Made by a program: the position numbers and the translations under genes
The notes under the pieces: generated by a model
The model's input: only the letters and a program-made list of their open reading frames with translations
Told to the model about the DNA's origin: nothing
Databases searched by the model: none
In this document: positions 23,930 through 33,583 of the stretch, in pieces
How positions within the stretch are numbered: position 1 is the first letter of the stretch
Layout: every line of letters begins with the position of its first letter
Assembly (NCBI GenBank): GCA_020161355.1
Contig: JAIUOF010000006.1
Coordinates: 62,001 to 126,000, forward strand
Length of the DNA: 64,000 bases
Source of the DNA: Bacteroidota bacterium
Lineage (GTDB): Bacteria; Bacteroidota; Bacteroidia; Cytophagales; Spirosomataceae
Direction: 5' to 3'

Positions 23930-26557
23930 TTACGCAATCATAATCTCGGGCAAATTCTCAAATTTGTAATGATCTTCGCCATCCACATCAAGCACGATGA
24001 TGGCTTCTTTGTTGATAGTGCCCGCCAGAATCATTTTCGAGAGCTCGTTCATGATGTTTCTTTGGATCACTCTTTTGAGCGGCCTGGCTCCAAAAACGGG
24101 GTCATAACCTTCTTCACCGAGTTTATCCAAAGCAGCTTCAGTGGCCTCTAGATCAATACCCTGTTCTTTCAAACGAGCCTTAATGGTATCAAACTGTATG
24201 GCTACGATTTTCCGTATTTCGGTCTTTCCTAATGGATCAAACAAAACAATCTCGTCAATACGGTTCAAAAACTCAGGTCTCACGCTGGCTTTGAGCAATT
24301 CCATCACCTGTTCTTTGGCTTCTTCTTTGAAGTATTTTTCCCAGGCACCCGGAGCACCTTTGAGTGCTTCCATGTATTTTTCCTGGATGAAATGACTGCC
24401 AATATTAGAAGTCATGATGATGATGGTGTTCTTAAAATTAGCCACCCTACCTTTGTTATCTGTCAATCGGCCATCGTCCAATACCTGCAAAAGAACGTTC
24501 CAAACGTCAGGGTGGGCTTTTTCAATCTCGTCTAGCAATATCACGCTGTAAGGTTTGCGTCTTACGGCTTCGGTGAGCTGCCCACCTTCATCATAACCCA
24601 CATATCCCGGAGGAGCACCCACCAAGCGGCTTACGGTGTGTTTTTCCTGATACTCGCTCATATCGATACGCACCATGGCGTTGTCGTCATTGAAAAGGTA
24701 ATTGGCTAATGTTTTCGCCAACTCTGTTTTACCCACACCTGTACTTCCCAAAAACAGGAAGCTACCAATCGGTTTATTAGGATCCTGCATGCCTGCACGC
24801 GAACGCCTGACTGCATCTGAAACCAACTCAATGGCTTCTTTTTGGCCTGCCACACGTTTTTCAAGTTCAGCTTCGAGGTGCAACAGCTTTTCCCGGTCGC
24901 TTTGCAACATTTTCGAAACCGGAATTCCGGTCCATTTGGCGACCACCATCGCAATGTCTTCGGCTGTAACTTCCTCGTTGATGAGGTTGTCCTTGTCAGC
25001 ATTTTCTTTCTCCGAAAGCTCTTTCAAACGGTTTTCCGCTTCAGGCAATGCCCCATAGCGAATCTCTGCAACTTTTCCATAATCGCCGGCACGCTCATGC
25101 TGCTCGGCTTCAAATTTCAAAGCCTCAATTTTTTCTTTCAAGGTCCTGATTTCCCCCACTTTGCCTTTTTCAGCATCCCATTTGGCTTTCAGGCTGTTAA
25201 AGGTCTCATTGAGTTCAGCTATCTCTTTGCTGAGATTATTCTCCTTCTCTTTATCATTTTCACGTCTGATAGCCTCCCGTTCAATCTCCAGCTGCATGAT
25301 ACGTCTGCGTAATTCGTCCATATTTTCAGGCATGGAGTCCATTTCCAGTCTCAATTTCGAGGCTGCTTCGTCCATAAGGTCTATGGCCTTGTCGGGCAAG
25401 AAACGATCTGAAATATATCTATTGGAAAGCTCCACAGCCGCAATCACGGCATCATCCTGAATCCTCACCCCATGATGCACTTCATATTTTTCTTTGATAC
25501 CTCTCAAGATAGAAATGGCATCCGCCACATCGGGTTCATCGACAGTTACAGCCTGAAACCTTCTTTCCAGGGCTTTATCTTTTTCGATATATTTTTGATA
25601 TTCTTTCAAGGTGGTAGCACCAATGGCATGCAATTCCCCACGGGCCAGGGCCGGTTTAAGCAAATTGGCAGCATCCATAGCTCCATCTCCCCCACTACCT
25701 GCTCCTATCAAAGTATGAATCTCATCAATGAAAAGGATGATTTCCCCCTCAGAGTCGGTCACTTCTTTGATTACGGCTTTCAGACGCTCCTCAAATTCGC
25801 CTTTGTATTTAGCTCCCGCCACCAGCAAGCCCATGTCAAGCGAAATCACCACTTTTGATTTCAGATTTTCAGGTACATCGCCTTGCACAATCCGTTGTGC
25901 GAGCCCCTCCACGATTGCAGTTTTACCTACCCCAGGCTCACCTATCAACATCGGGTTGTTTTTGGTACGCCTCGACAAAATCTGTAAAACCCTCCTAATC
26001 TCCTCGTCTCGCCCTATAACGGGGTCAATTTTGCCTTGCTCCGCCAAATCATTCAGATTTTTGCTGTAACGAGCAAGGGCTTGGTACTTGTTTTCTGCGT
26101 TTTGATCTTTCACCGGATTATTTTTTCCTCTAAGTTCTATAATAGCTTTTTTAATATCTGTCTCTTTTATTCCTTCTGCTTTAAGCAAGTTGGCCACGGA
26201 ATCACTTCCTCCCAAAATACCCAAAAACAAGAGTTCCACACTTACATACTCGTCGCCAAATTCCTTCAAATAAGACTGAGCTTTAGTCATTGCTTTGTTA
26301 AGGTCATTTCCCAAAAATGGTTGATTACCCCCAGAAACCCTCGGATAAGCTTCAACGATAGGGTCCAATTTCCGCAAAATGCCTTCAGGGCTAATGCCAT
26401 ATTTTTTCAGCAAAAACGTGGAAGTGTTGGGCTCTTCCTCCAAAATAGCTTTGAGCAAATGCCCCGTTTCCACAGCTTGCTGCGAAAAACCCTGAGCCAT
26501 CTGAGCAGCTTGCTGGATAAGCTCCTGGGATTTGATGGTATATTGGTTAAAGTTCAT
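23930..26557 (-). CDS. clpB: ATP-dependent disaggregase ClpB
   Basis: 875 residues, close to the usual 860. In order: Clp N-domain pair (about 1-145), AAA+ module 1 with Walker A GEPGVGKT (206-213) and Walker [15 protein letters not shown], the long coiled-coil M-domain (about 410-530, rich in E/K/R), and AAA+ module 2 with [25 protein letters not shown] (pore loop) and [14 protein letters not shown]. It ends with the D2-small domain ([12 protein letters not shown]). ClpB works with DnaK/DnaJ/GrpE to resolubilise aggregated proteins in the cytoplasm. It lacks the ClpP-binding IGF/L loop of ClpA/X, as expected. Its last 43 codons are duplicated at 22904-23035. The following region contains REP-like units and its terminator. 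Confidence 0.98.
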   Translation of the reverse strand: MNFNQYTIKSQELIQQAAQMAQGFSQQAVETGHLLKAILEEEPNTSTFLLKKYGISPEGILRKLDPIVEAYPRVSGGNQPFLGNDLNKAMTKAQSYLKEFGDEYVSVELLFLGILGGSDSVANLLKAEGIKETDIKKAIIELRGKNNPVKDQNAENKYQALARYSKNLNDLAEQGKIDPVIGRDEEIRRVLQILSRRTKNNPMLIGEPGVGKTAIVEGLAQRIVQGDVPENLKSKVVISLDMGLLVAGAKYKGEFEERLKAVIKEVTDSEGEIILFIDEIHTLIGAGSGGDGAMDAANLLKPALARGELHAIGATTLKEYQKYIEKDKALERRFQAVTVDEPDVADAISILRGIKEKYEVHHGVRIQDDAVIAAVELSNRYISDRFLPDKAIDLMDEAASKLRLEMDSMPENMDELRRRIMQLEIEREAIRRENDKEKENNLSKEIAELNETFNSLKAKWDAEKGKVGEIRTLKEKIEALKFEAEQHERAGDYGKVAEIRYGALPEAENRLKELSEKENADKDNLINEEVTAEDIAMVVAKWTGIPVSKMLQSDREKLLHLEAELEKRVAGQKEAIELVSDAVRRSRAGMQDPNKPIGSFLFLGSTGVGKTELAKTLANYLFNDDNAMVRIDMSEYQEKHTVSRLVGAPPGYVGYDEGGQLTEAVRRKPYSVILLDEIEKAHPDVWNVLLQVLDDGRLTDNKGRVANFKNTIIIMTSNIGSHFIQEKYMEALKGAPGAWEKYFKEEAKEQVMELLKASVRPEFLNRIDEIVLFDPLGKTEIRKIVAIQFDTIKARLKEQGIDLEATEAALDKLGEEGYDPVFGARPLKRVIQRNIMNELSKMILAGTINKEAIIVLDVDGEDHYKFENLPEIMIA

Positions 26558-26589
26558 GATGTTGGTTGTTGACTTTTTTTATTTTAAAT

Positions 26590-26966
26590 TTCTTTTTCAT
26601 TTTTTTCGTATTCTATTGGGCTTTACCCCTTCTTTTTTGTCATGATTTTTGGATTGCTTCGCACCAAAAATTCACGCCAAAAAAAAAAAATTAATACACC
26701 ACTTTTTTAATTCTATAAATATTTCACCCCTATGGGGTTTCTTTTTTTACAAAAATCTGAAAATCTTACTTTCTGATTTTTGTCATGATTATCGGATTTC
26801 TTTGCACCAAAAATTCACGCCAAAAAATTAACACACCACTTTTTTTATTCTATAAATATTTCGCACCTACGGGGTTTCTTTTTTACAAAAATCTGCTAAT
26901 CTTACTTTCTGATTTTTTGTCATGACTTTTGATTTGCTTTGCACCAAAAATTTACGCCAAAAAAAT
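26590..26966. repeat. three-unit interspersed repeat array (array A)
   Basis: Three units with period 143 and 137 bases; the GTCATG landmark falls at 26639, 26782 and 26919. Each unit has GTCATGATTTTTGGATTGC-type sequence, CGCACCAAAAATTCACGCC, a T/A-rich stretch and a short GC-rich hairpin (CACCCCTATGGGGTTTC). The same family occurs in reverse orientation at 43438-43965. Together with the following ATCGATT-type repeat it fills the 607-base gap between clpB and the OstA-like gene. Confidence 0.85.
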
Positions 26967-26974
26967 ATGAATCT

Positions 26975-27070
26975 TGAATTCAAAATCAATTCAATTTTTA
27001 ATCGAATTAATCTAAAATCGAATCAATCTAAAATCAATTTAATCGTAAATCGATTCAATTGTAAATTGTA
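26975..27070. repeat. low-complexity AATCGATTCAATT-type repeat beside array A
   Basis: Variations of AATCGATTYAATYGTAAAT recur about every 17-20 bases. The reverse complement matches the repeat at 43335-43390 (e.g. GATTTACGATTAA), which lies on the outer side of array B, so array plus flank form one composite unit present in inverted orientation. Confidence 0.7.
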
Positions 27071-27164
27071 ATCCTCAAAAGACATGCAAAAGTAATTTCT
27101 CAGACGAAATGACCGAAAATACTGGTTTTTAGGAAATTAATGATGCCAAAATGACTGAAAATTC

Positions 27165-29099
27165 TCAGTCACGAATCAATTTTACTGACGACATTACCGA
27201 AAATTGTTTTTCGGTGGTGATGGTGGTTAATTTAGGCCGGAGGGAGGTTTTCCATTCAAATTTCTCCAGCTTCATATCTTCAGTAAGGATTTCCTTTGGG
27301 GGAATCAGCAGGGATTCAGGTTCGCCACGAAAGACTATCTGCTTGATTTTCTTTTGTTTAAAATAAAATTGCATGTTGGAGCATTGCACTTTGTTGAGTC
27401 CAATAATCTTATTTTTTTCATCCAGAGCAAAATACAGCGACTCACCGTTTCCATCCACCTTAATAGTGCTAAGTTGGCCTTGTTTGTCAAAAAATGCGTC
27501 CAAAGTACGGCCTTTGATTTGGTTGTAGTTTTTGATGGTGTCAGTTTGGATGACGAAGGCCTCCTGCAAAAGTTTCATGTGGTGCAGCCTGTTGTTTTTC
27601 AATAAAATACTTACCGTATCTGCCTCCAATTGATTTTCCTGATTCCAGAGTACAGGCTTTTGATAGAAGAATATAACTGAATCTTTAAGATTATAAATCA
27701 ATGAATCGCTTACACTTTGAAAATCGGCCCTGATTACCCTCACATGCCCATCTGCTATTATTTTTTCAACATCTTTTTTCCCAGGTGGCTCATTCTCCTT
27801 TTTTTCTTCACCTTTTTGACTGGTTTCTTTTTTCTGACCCAGTTTTGACCTCAATATGTAATTATGAGAATCCATGTGTTCAAAACTCGCAGGGCTTATC
27901 ATCGAAGTTACTTCCGGCATTTTCAAGGCCTTTCTAATATCCTTAAAAGGTGAACTTTGACCCAGATTTTTACCCGAAGATTTCTGAGCATTATTATCAT
28001 TTGCTTTAGGCCCGACTTTTAAGTCATTCTTTCGTTCATTCAGCGTATTTTGGATTATTCCCTCATCTTCTTTTTTCTCAAAAACCCATAGGGTATCAGC
28101 AGCTATCCAAAGCGTATCATTTTTAGAAATCCGGCGGCTTAAGGTTTCTTTCATCACTTTTGTGAGCCCTTCTTCCCCATTTCTGATGGCTTTTTGCCCC
28201 AAAACCACCAGACTGTCTTCAAATGAAACAAAAACTACTTCGCCATTTGCATACCCTGAGCCTTTGGTATTGTCAAATGCCAGTGTATCGCCTTCCAGAG
28301 AATATTTGTCATTGGTTACTTTAGCTCTACCCTCAAAAAAAGACTCTTTAGTCTTAATGTTATATTTGCCTTTGTAGGCCGAGAGATCGCCGTTTTTACC
28401 TTTTATAGTAGTGAAAGTCTTAAAAATCGCAAGTTTAGTGTAAGTATCATAATCCAGCGAATCGGTACAAAGCACATATTGCGGATTAATAATTTCGACA
28501 TCGCCGATATACCTGAAATATTTCGTTTTGGTATTGTAATATCCTAATTTACTACTTAACCTGCTTGAATCCTGATTAAGCACACCCGGTACAGGATAAA
28601 AAGCCTGATCGCGGTTGAGATCATAATGTACCTGAGTGGTTCTTAAGGTTACTTTTTTATCTCGCAAAATCACCTGCTTGCCATAGACCTTGGCAAACCT
28701 CAAATTTCCGTCATAAATCAAAGTATCTCCAACAATGGTGAGCGTATCTCCCTGATTGATAACTACTTTTCCATAGGCTTCGATAAAATTGGAAGACAGA
28801 TTATGTACGGCTTTTTGACAACCTAATAGTACCCCGCGATGACTGAAAATTACATTTCCCAAAAAAGTTTGAGTGCGATTGAGGCTGTTTTCACCCGCCA
28901 AACTGTCAGCCCTTATGAGCTCAATTTTTGATTTCGGGCCATTGTCTTTGATGGGATTTAGAGGTTTTTGAGCAAAAATTGTATACGAATTAAAAAAAAT
29001 AATCACACCAAAAAACAATCTCAACGCTTGAGATAAGGTCTTTGGCGATTTGAATAAATCCTTTTCTGCAAAAAAAACTAATTCCCTATTATTCAACAT
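27165..29099 (-). CDS. OstA/LptA-like organic solvent tolerance family protein
   Basis: 644 residues. A membrane/signal segment near residues 28-44 (FFGVIIFFNSYTIFAQ) is followed by an OstA-like (LptA/LptD N-terminal) beta-jellyroll of about 270 residues. It has the recurring GNVIFSHRGV, IEAYGKVVINQGDTLTIVGD, LIYDGNLRFAKVYGKQVILRD rhythm (Pfam OstA_2). A Lys/Glu-rich low-complexity linker (about 365-450) leads to a second OstA-type segment (IIADGHVRVIRADFQSVSDSLIY...). In Bacteroidota such proteins serve LPS transport across the periplasm. lptC lies 8 kb away in this window. The gene diverges from tilS. The start could also be slightly downstream, nearer the hydrophobic segment. Confidence 0.83.
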   Translation of the reverse strand: MLNNRELVFFAEKDLFKSPKTLSQALRLFFGVIIFFNSYTIFAQKPLNPIKDNGPKSKIELIRADSLAGENSLNRTQTFLGNVIFSHRGVLLGCQKAVHNLSSNFIEAYGKVVINQGDTLTIVGDTLIYDGNLRFAKVYGKQVILRDKKVTLRTTQVHYDLNRDQAFYPVPGVLNQDSSRLSSKLGYYNTKTKYFRYIGDVEIINPQYVLCTDSLDYDTYTKLAIFKTFTTIKGKNGDLSAYKGKYNIKTKESFFEGRAKVTNDKYSLEGDTLAFDNTKGSGYANGEVVFVSFEDSLVVLGQKAIRNGEEGLTKVMKETLSRRISKNDTLWIAADTLWVFEKKEDEGIIQNTLNERKNDLKVGPKANDNNAQKSSGKNLGQSSPFKDIRKALKMPEVTSMISPASFEHMDSHNYILRSKLGQKKETSQKGEEKKENEPPGKKDVEKIIADGHVRVIRADFQSVSDSLIYNLKDSVIFFYQKPVLWNQENQLEADTVSILLKNNRLHHMKLLQEAFVIQTDTIKNYNQIKGRTLDAFFDKQGQLSTIKVDGNGESLYFALDEKNKIIGLNKVQCSNMQFYFKQKKIKQIVFRGEPESLLIPPKEILTEDMKLEKFEWKTSLRPKLTTITTEKQFSVMSSVKLIRD

Positions 29100-29402
29100 T
29101 TTTCAAATTCTTTACGTCGCCTTCCAGCGGGGAGCCACTTTTTTTGCTTGCCCAAAAAAAGTAACCAAAAAAAGGGCAGTCTGTACAAAAATCCCACGGT
29201 AAAAAATCAAAAAAAGTTTCACCAAAACGTAATAATTACATCCGGATTTTTTACCTAAGGACAGTACAGACATTCAAGGTATTCATCTGATCATTTTTAA
29301 AAAATATAAATACAAAGGATAAATTGATGAATTTCCAATCCTGAAAAAAAATCAAAGGGCAAAATTAACGTATTTTTGTTTTAGAATTGTCTGAAACCCC
29401 TT
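29100..29402. other. intergenic region with an inverted repeat and a Bacteroidota-type dispersed motif
   Basis: 303 bases between divergent genes. It holds TTGCTTGCCCAAAAAAAGTA and AAAAAAAGGGC, a motif often dispersed in Bacteroidota genomes. An imperfect inverted repeat at 29179-29271 has outer arms GTCTGTA/TACAGAC and inner arms GGTAAAAAATC/GATTTTTTACC. A possible tilS promoter box lies at 29371-29378. Confidence 0.6.
29371..29378 (+). promoter_or_regulatory. possible -7 promoter box of tilS (TATTTTTG)
   Basis: TATTTTTG matches TAnnTTTG and lies 24 bases before the tilS ATG. No clear -33 TTTG box was found. Confidence 0.35.
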
Positions 29403-30725
29403 ATGCTAGGTCAATTTTTAACATTTATTGAGAGTCAAAATCTTTTTTCCAAAAAAGACAAGCTCCTTTTGGCTCATAGCGGGGGAAAAGATTCGGTTGC
29501 TCTGGCTGACCTATTATTAAAGGCAGGTTTTGATTTTGGGGTTGCCCACTGCAATTTCAGCTTAAGAGGTGCTGATTCAGACGGAGATGAGGAATTTGTC
29601 CGAAATTTCTGTCAAAAAAATAATCTGGATTTTCATACCATAAAATTTAAAACCAAGACTTTTGCCAAAGAAAACGGGATTTCAACCCAAATGGCTGCCA
29701 GAGAATTGAGATATAAGTGGTTTTCTGAGATTCTGGAAGAAGAAAAAAAATACGATTTTCTGTTAACTGCCCATCATCTCGACGACCGAATCGAAACGCT
29801 CCTGTTGAATATCACCAAAGGTACCGGGCCAAAAGGTTTGCGATCCATTCCAACAAAAACAGAAAAAATCAGAAGACCATTGATGTTTGCGGGTTTGGAT
29901 GATATTTTTAATTATCTGAAGAATAACCTTCTGGATTGGCGGGAAGACATCTCAAATGCATCTACTGACTACCAAAGAAACAAAATCAGGCACCATATTT
30001 TGCCCGAATTAAAGAAAATCAATCCCGGTTTACACGATACTCAGTTGGTAAATTTGAATAGGTTTGAATCTTTGAATGAAATTTTCGAGGAAAAACTTGA
30101 GGAATTTAATAGCGAGATTACCGAATCTGGAGGCATTTTTAATATTCCTTTCGAAAATTGGAAAAATAAGGCTGGCTTTAAGCTAATTTTGGAAGAATAT
30201 CTCAAGGCTTACGGATTTAATTTTCATCAAATTGAAGAAATTTTCAGTTTCAAACAATCAGGAAAAGTAATAAATACCGAATATTTTCAGCTAACAAAAT
30301 CTGGTGGCCAACTCTTTTTATCAAAGAAAAAAGAGTCGAATTCCACTGAAGAATTAATTATCCAAAATCCTGGAAAATATTTTTTTGAAAACCTCGAAAT
30401 AGAAATTTCTATTATTGAGGCAATAGAAAACCCTGATTTCCAAAATTCCCACATTGCTTATTTTGATGCTGAAAAATTGGTTTTCCCATTAAAAATAAGA
30501 AAGTGGCAACAAGGAGATAAAATCGTCCCATTCGGCATGAATGGCACTAAATTGGTCTCAGATATTCTGATTGATAAAAAAGTAAATATCCTCGAAAAAC
30601 AAAATACCAAAGTGCTCATCTCCGAAACCCAAATCGCATGGATTTTGGGCTTGAAAACTTCTGATGTTTTTAAATTAAAAATACCATATAATAAAATTTT
30701 TAAAATTATTTTAAATTTTATTTAA
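29403..30725 (+). CDS. tilS: tRNA(Ile)-lysidine synthase
   Basis: 440 residues, close to E. coli TilS (432). The PP-loop ATP pyrophosphatase motif SGGKDS is at about residues 26-31, followed by GVAHCNFSLRG, the TAHHLDDRIETLLLNI segment and the tRNA-binding helix RNKIRHHILPEL. The TilS C-terminal domain is present (LKIRKWQQGDKIVPFGM...LISETQIAWILGLKTSD). TilS modifies C34 of the CAU-anticodon isoleucine tRNA to lysidine, so that it reads AUA; the enzyme is essential in most bacteria. It stands alone, divergent from the OstA-like gene and 122 bases before the OmpA-family gene. Confidence 0.96.
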   Translation: MLGQFLTFIESQNLFSKKDKLLLAHSGGKDSVALADLLLKAGFDFGVAHCNFSLRGADSDGDEEFVRNFCQKNNLDFHTIKFKTKTFAKENGISTQMAARELRYKWFSEILEEEKKYDFLLTAHHLDDRIETLLLNITKGTGPKGLRSIPTKTEKIRRPLMFAGLDDIFNYLKNNLLDWREDISNASTDYQRNKIRHHILPELKKINPGLHDTQLVNLNRFESLNEIFEEKLEEFNSEITESGGIFNIPFENWKNKAGFKLILEEYLKAYGFNFHQIEEIFSFKQSGKVINTEYFQLTKSGGQLFLSKKKESNSTEELIIQNPGKYFFENLEIEISIIEAIENPDFQNSHIAYFDAEKLVFPLKIRKWQQGDKIVPFGMNGTKLVSDILIDKKVNILEKQNTKVLISETQIAWILGLKTSDVFKLKIPYNKIFKIILNFI

Positions 30726-30847
30726 TTAAATATCAATTACTTATAAATTTTTTATATCAAAAAATATTTTTTGGCACGCTGTTTGAAAAGTTTTAAATAT
30801 CTGAATCAAAAGTTCAGGTGTTTTCCTAAAAACAATAAAAACAAACA

Positions 30848-33178
30848 GTGCTTACCTGTAAAAAAAGTTTAATTCCTATCATCTTATTCCTCAGTTTACT
30901 GAGCCTAAAAAGTTATGCCCAGAACAGCCGCCTGAGATCAGCCCTCGAGTCTTACGACAAGATGGCCTATCCGGCGGCTGTACGGAGCTTCGAGGCTTAT
31001 CTGAATTCCGGAAAAATTGATAAGGAACACGAAAAAGAAGCACTCACCAAACTCGCCTATTCTTATCGCAAAATACAGGATTTCAAAAACGCTGAGCTGA
31101 CCTATCAAATTCTTTTCAAAAAATATGAAAAAGAACTGGAGTCTGAACAATTCCTTTACTATGCCCAGGCTTTGGCTAATAATGGCAAATACCGGGAGTC
31201 CCAAAAGTATTATTCAAAATATGGTGAACAACAAAAAGAAGATCTTCGAGGAAGAAAATTTACAGTAGCTTACATGGACAATTCGGTCTTTTACAAAGAC
31301 TCGGCATTGTATAAAGTAAACTATATGTATCCCATCAATTCCCGGTTTTCTGATTTTAGCCCCATGTATTATGAAAACGGGCTGGTGTTTGTATCGGCAA
31401 GAAACGAAGGTAAAGGCATAAAAAGGATATTTAGTCAGAACGAAACGCCATTTCTGAATCTTTTTCAATTTTCTGATACAGCGGCTTTAGCCTTGGAAAC
31501 GAGAAACATAGAAAAAATAAAAGCTCAGGCGAGCATTGGTTCAAGTGGAAAATCTCTTAAAACTGACAAAAACAACAGTGCTCAAACTTTTGAAGAGATT
31601 CCTGAGCCTGAAATAGATGAATTCAGCAAAAGTATCAACTCAAAATACCACGAAGGACCGGTTACTTTTTTTAAAGATGGTAAAAAACTGATTTTCACCC
31701 GAAATAATTACAATAAAGGCAGGGCAAAGAAAAGTGAGAAAGGCATAAATATGCTTAAGCTATATATTTCCTCAAAGAAAAACTCAAAATGGGGTGACAT
31801 TCAGGAACTTCCTTTCAATTCTGATGAATATTCAACAGGACATCCGGCACTCTCACCTGACAACCATAAATTATATTTCGTTTCAGATATGCCGGGAGGC
31901 TTTGGTGGCACTGATTTATATGTTGTGGAATATCACAATGACAAATGGGGAAAACCTGAAAATCTTGGAAAAGAGATTAACACCGAAGGCAACGAAATGT
32001 TTCCTTATATGGATGAACTCGGAAATCTATATTTCGCATCCGACGGACATCCGGGTTTAGGTGGGCTTGATGTTTTCTTTGTAGAATTTCGTCACGGAAA
32101 TCCATTTGGCGAAGTTGAAAACCTGGGAGCACCTATCAATTCACCCAAGGATGACTTTGGTCTGATAGCAAAAGGTGATCGTTCTGAAGGGTATTTTAGT
32201 TCAAATCGTAAAAAAGGCTATTCCGACGATAACATTTATTCTTTCCAAAAAGGGTGTAACCAATTGGAGCTTTTAGTATATGATGCGGTCACTAAGCTTC
32301 CTTTGTTAGATGTAGAATTAAGAATGGTAAAAAATGGGGTCAATAAGCAATTTTATGCTACCAATTCCGAAGGAAAAGCAAGCGTTTGTCTGGAATCCGG
32401 GGCGGATTTCGAGTTCAAGGCCTTCAAAGAGGGCTATCAGCAAGCCAGCGTAACCTATGGAACCATGTCAAATTCCAAATCCCGGAATCAAAAGGTAAAA
32501 ATTTACCTGAGTCCAGCCACCAGACCTATGGTAAAAGGTAAGGTGATTTCAGAGGTTGACCAATCACCCATTGCCGGTGCAAGCGTCACTTTGGAAAATG
32601 AAAAAGATGGCAGTGTAGAGACTGTAATCACGGGTATTGACGGCCGCTACGCATTTACGCCTACGAGAGACGGAAAATACAGAGTAACAGCAGTTAAGGA
32701 AAATTTTGCCCGTAACACCGAAAGTTTGGGAAAAATAAAAAATAATAGAAAAAATATTTCACTCGAACACAACTTTGGCATGATTGGTGAAGGTGATATA
32801 TTTAGATTAGAAAATATCTATTATGATGTAGATAAGGCAGTTATAAGAGCCGACGCTAAAAAAGAATTGGACAAAAGGGTGATTCCGTTGTTAAAGAAAT
32901 ATCCCGAAATCCAGATAGAATTGCGGTCACATACCGACAGCAGAGCGAGCGGAAGTTATAACATGAAACTCTCAGAAGAAAGAGCCCTTGAAGTGGTAAA
33001 ATACCTTACCTCAAAAGGCATCGACCCGGAGAGACTAATCGCCAAAGGATACGGAGAATCGGAACTTGTAAATGATTGTAACGATTTCAACGACTGTCCG
33101 GAAAGCTACCACCAGGCCAATCGCCGCACCGAGTTTAAAATACTCGCCGTGAAAGATTTCCTGGGGTACAATAAATGA
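30848..33178 (+). CDS. OmpA-family lipid/peptidoglycan-associated protein with TPR, PD40 propeller and CarboxypepD_reg domains (PorE-like)
   Basis: 776 residues from a GTG start; no in-frame ATG precedes the signal peptide (LIPIILFLSLLSLKSYAQ). Domains in order: TPR-like helices (about 30-130), a WD40-like PD40 propeller (about 150-480, with PALSPDNHKLYFVSDMPGG and YMDELGNLYFASDGHPGLGG), a carboxypeptidase-regulatory-like beta domain (about 560-640), and an OmpA peptidoglycan-binding domain (about 655-770, with RSHTDSRASGSYNMKLSEER). This order is that of PorE, a type IX secretion component tying the outer-membrane ring to peptidoglycan. Cytophagales also carry paralogues of unknown role, so PorE itself is not certain. 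It ends directly before the hairpin array. Confidence 0.85.
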   Translation: MLTCKKSLIPIILFLSLLSLKSYAQNSRLRSALESYDKMAYPAAVRSFEAYLNSGKIDKEHEKEALTKLAYSYRKIQDFKNAELTYQILFKKYEKELESEQFLYYAQALANNGKYRESQKYYSKYGEQQKEDLRGRKFTVAYMDNSVFYKDSALYKVNYMYPINSRFSDFSPMYYENGLVFVSARNEGKGIKRIFSQNETPFLNLFQFSDTAALALETRNIEKIKAQASIGSSGKSLKTDKNNSAQTFEEIPEPEIDEFSKSINSKYHEGPVTFFKDGKKLIFTRNNYNKGRAKKSEKGINMLKLYISSKKNSKWGDIQELPFNSDEYSTGHPALSPDNHKLYFVSDMPGGFGGTDLYVVEYHNDKWGKPENLGKEINTEGNEMFPYMDELGNLYFASDGHPGLGGLDVFFVEFRHGNPFGEVENLGAPINSPKDDFGLIAKGDRSEGYFSSNRKKGYSDDNIYSFQKGCNQLELLVYDAVTKLPLLDVELRMVKNGVNKQFYATNSEGKASVCLESGADFEFKAFKEGYQQASVTYGTMSNSKSRNQKVKIYLSPATRPMVKGKVISEVDQSPIAGASVTLENEKDGSVETVITGIDGRYAFTPTRDGKYRVTAVKENFARNTESLGKIKNNRKNISLEHNFGMIGEGDIFRLENIYYDVDKAVIRADAKKELDKRVIPLLKKYPEIQIELRSHTDSRASGSYNMKLSEERALEVVKYLTSKGIDPERLIAKGYGESELVNDCNDFNDCPESYHQANRRTEFKILAVKDFLGYNK

Positions 33179-33184
33179 GATAAA

Positions 33185-33254
33185 AGTTTTTTTTCATAGT
33201 TTAGGGTTAAGGTTTATTGTAAAAAGCATTACCACATTGAGTAATGCTTTTTTT
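33185..33254. repeat. hairpin-leader unit 1 (stem type A)
   Basis: Shared block AGTTTTTTTTCATAGTTTAG, then GGTTAAGGTTTATTG, then a perfect 12-bp hairpin with stem AAAAAGCATTAC and loop CACATTGA, followed by T. It starts 7 bases after the PorE-like gene and probably ends its transcript. Confidence 0.85.
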
Positions 33255-33340
33255 CCCAAACTTTTGAAAAAAGAAGAAATAAAAAGAGTTAGCCGGTACT
33301 TTTTATACGGTAAACGGCACTCAAAAAGATATACCAGTAG

Positions 33341-33412
33341 GTAGTTTTTTTCATAGTTTAAGGTTAAGGTTTATTGTACAAAATGCATCGCCAAATTGAG
33401 CGATGCATTTTT
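33341..33412. repeat. hairpin-leader unit 2 (stem type B)
   Basis: Same leader block as unit 1, but the hairpin stem is AAAATGCATCGC with loop CAAATTGA. Both arms differ from type A in a matched way, so pairing is kept. Confidence 0.85.
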
Positions 33413-33450
33413 AAAAAGCCTCCCGATTTGAGAAAAATTTTAAAGAGAAA

Positions 33451-33522
33451 GTAGTTTTTTTTCATAGTTTAAGGTTAAGATTTATTGCAAAAAGCATTAC
33501 CGTATTGAGTAGTGCTTTTTTT
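33451..33522. repeat. hairpin-leader unit 3 (stem type A)
   Basis: Same leader block; stem AAAAAGCATTAC with GTAGTGCTTTTT, which keeps pairing through one G-U pair; loop CGTATTGA. Confidence 0.85.
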
Positions 33523-33583
33523 CAAAACTTTAAATAAGAAAAACCAGATATTAAAAATTAGGTACAATCGGTACAAAAAGACA

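Larger units (their letters stand above)
23733..24061. repeat. direct repeat, right copy (terminator, REP-like units and clpB 3' end)
   Basis: Right partner of 22776-23035. It includes the functional clpB terminator, an expansion of REP-like units absent from the left copy, and the last 43 codons of intact clpB. The sequence identity ends at 24061, inside the clpB coding region. Confidence 0.9.

Noticed and set aside
22776..24061. Integrative element with its own recombinase
   Set aside because: Only the toxin-antitoxin pair, terminator and REP-like units are between the repeats; no integrase, transposase or inverted ends were found.
24141..26572. Several plus-strand frames of 80-178 residues opposite clpB
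   Set aside because: They lie wholly antisense to a well-conserved gene and show no family motif, ribosome site or signal.
26590..26966. CRISPR array
   Set aside because: Units are ~140 bases long, variable throughout, with no short identical repeats and unique spacers, and there are no cas genes.
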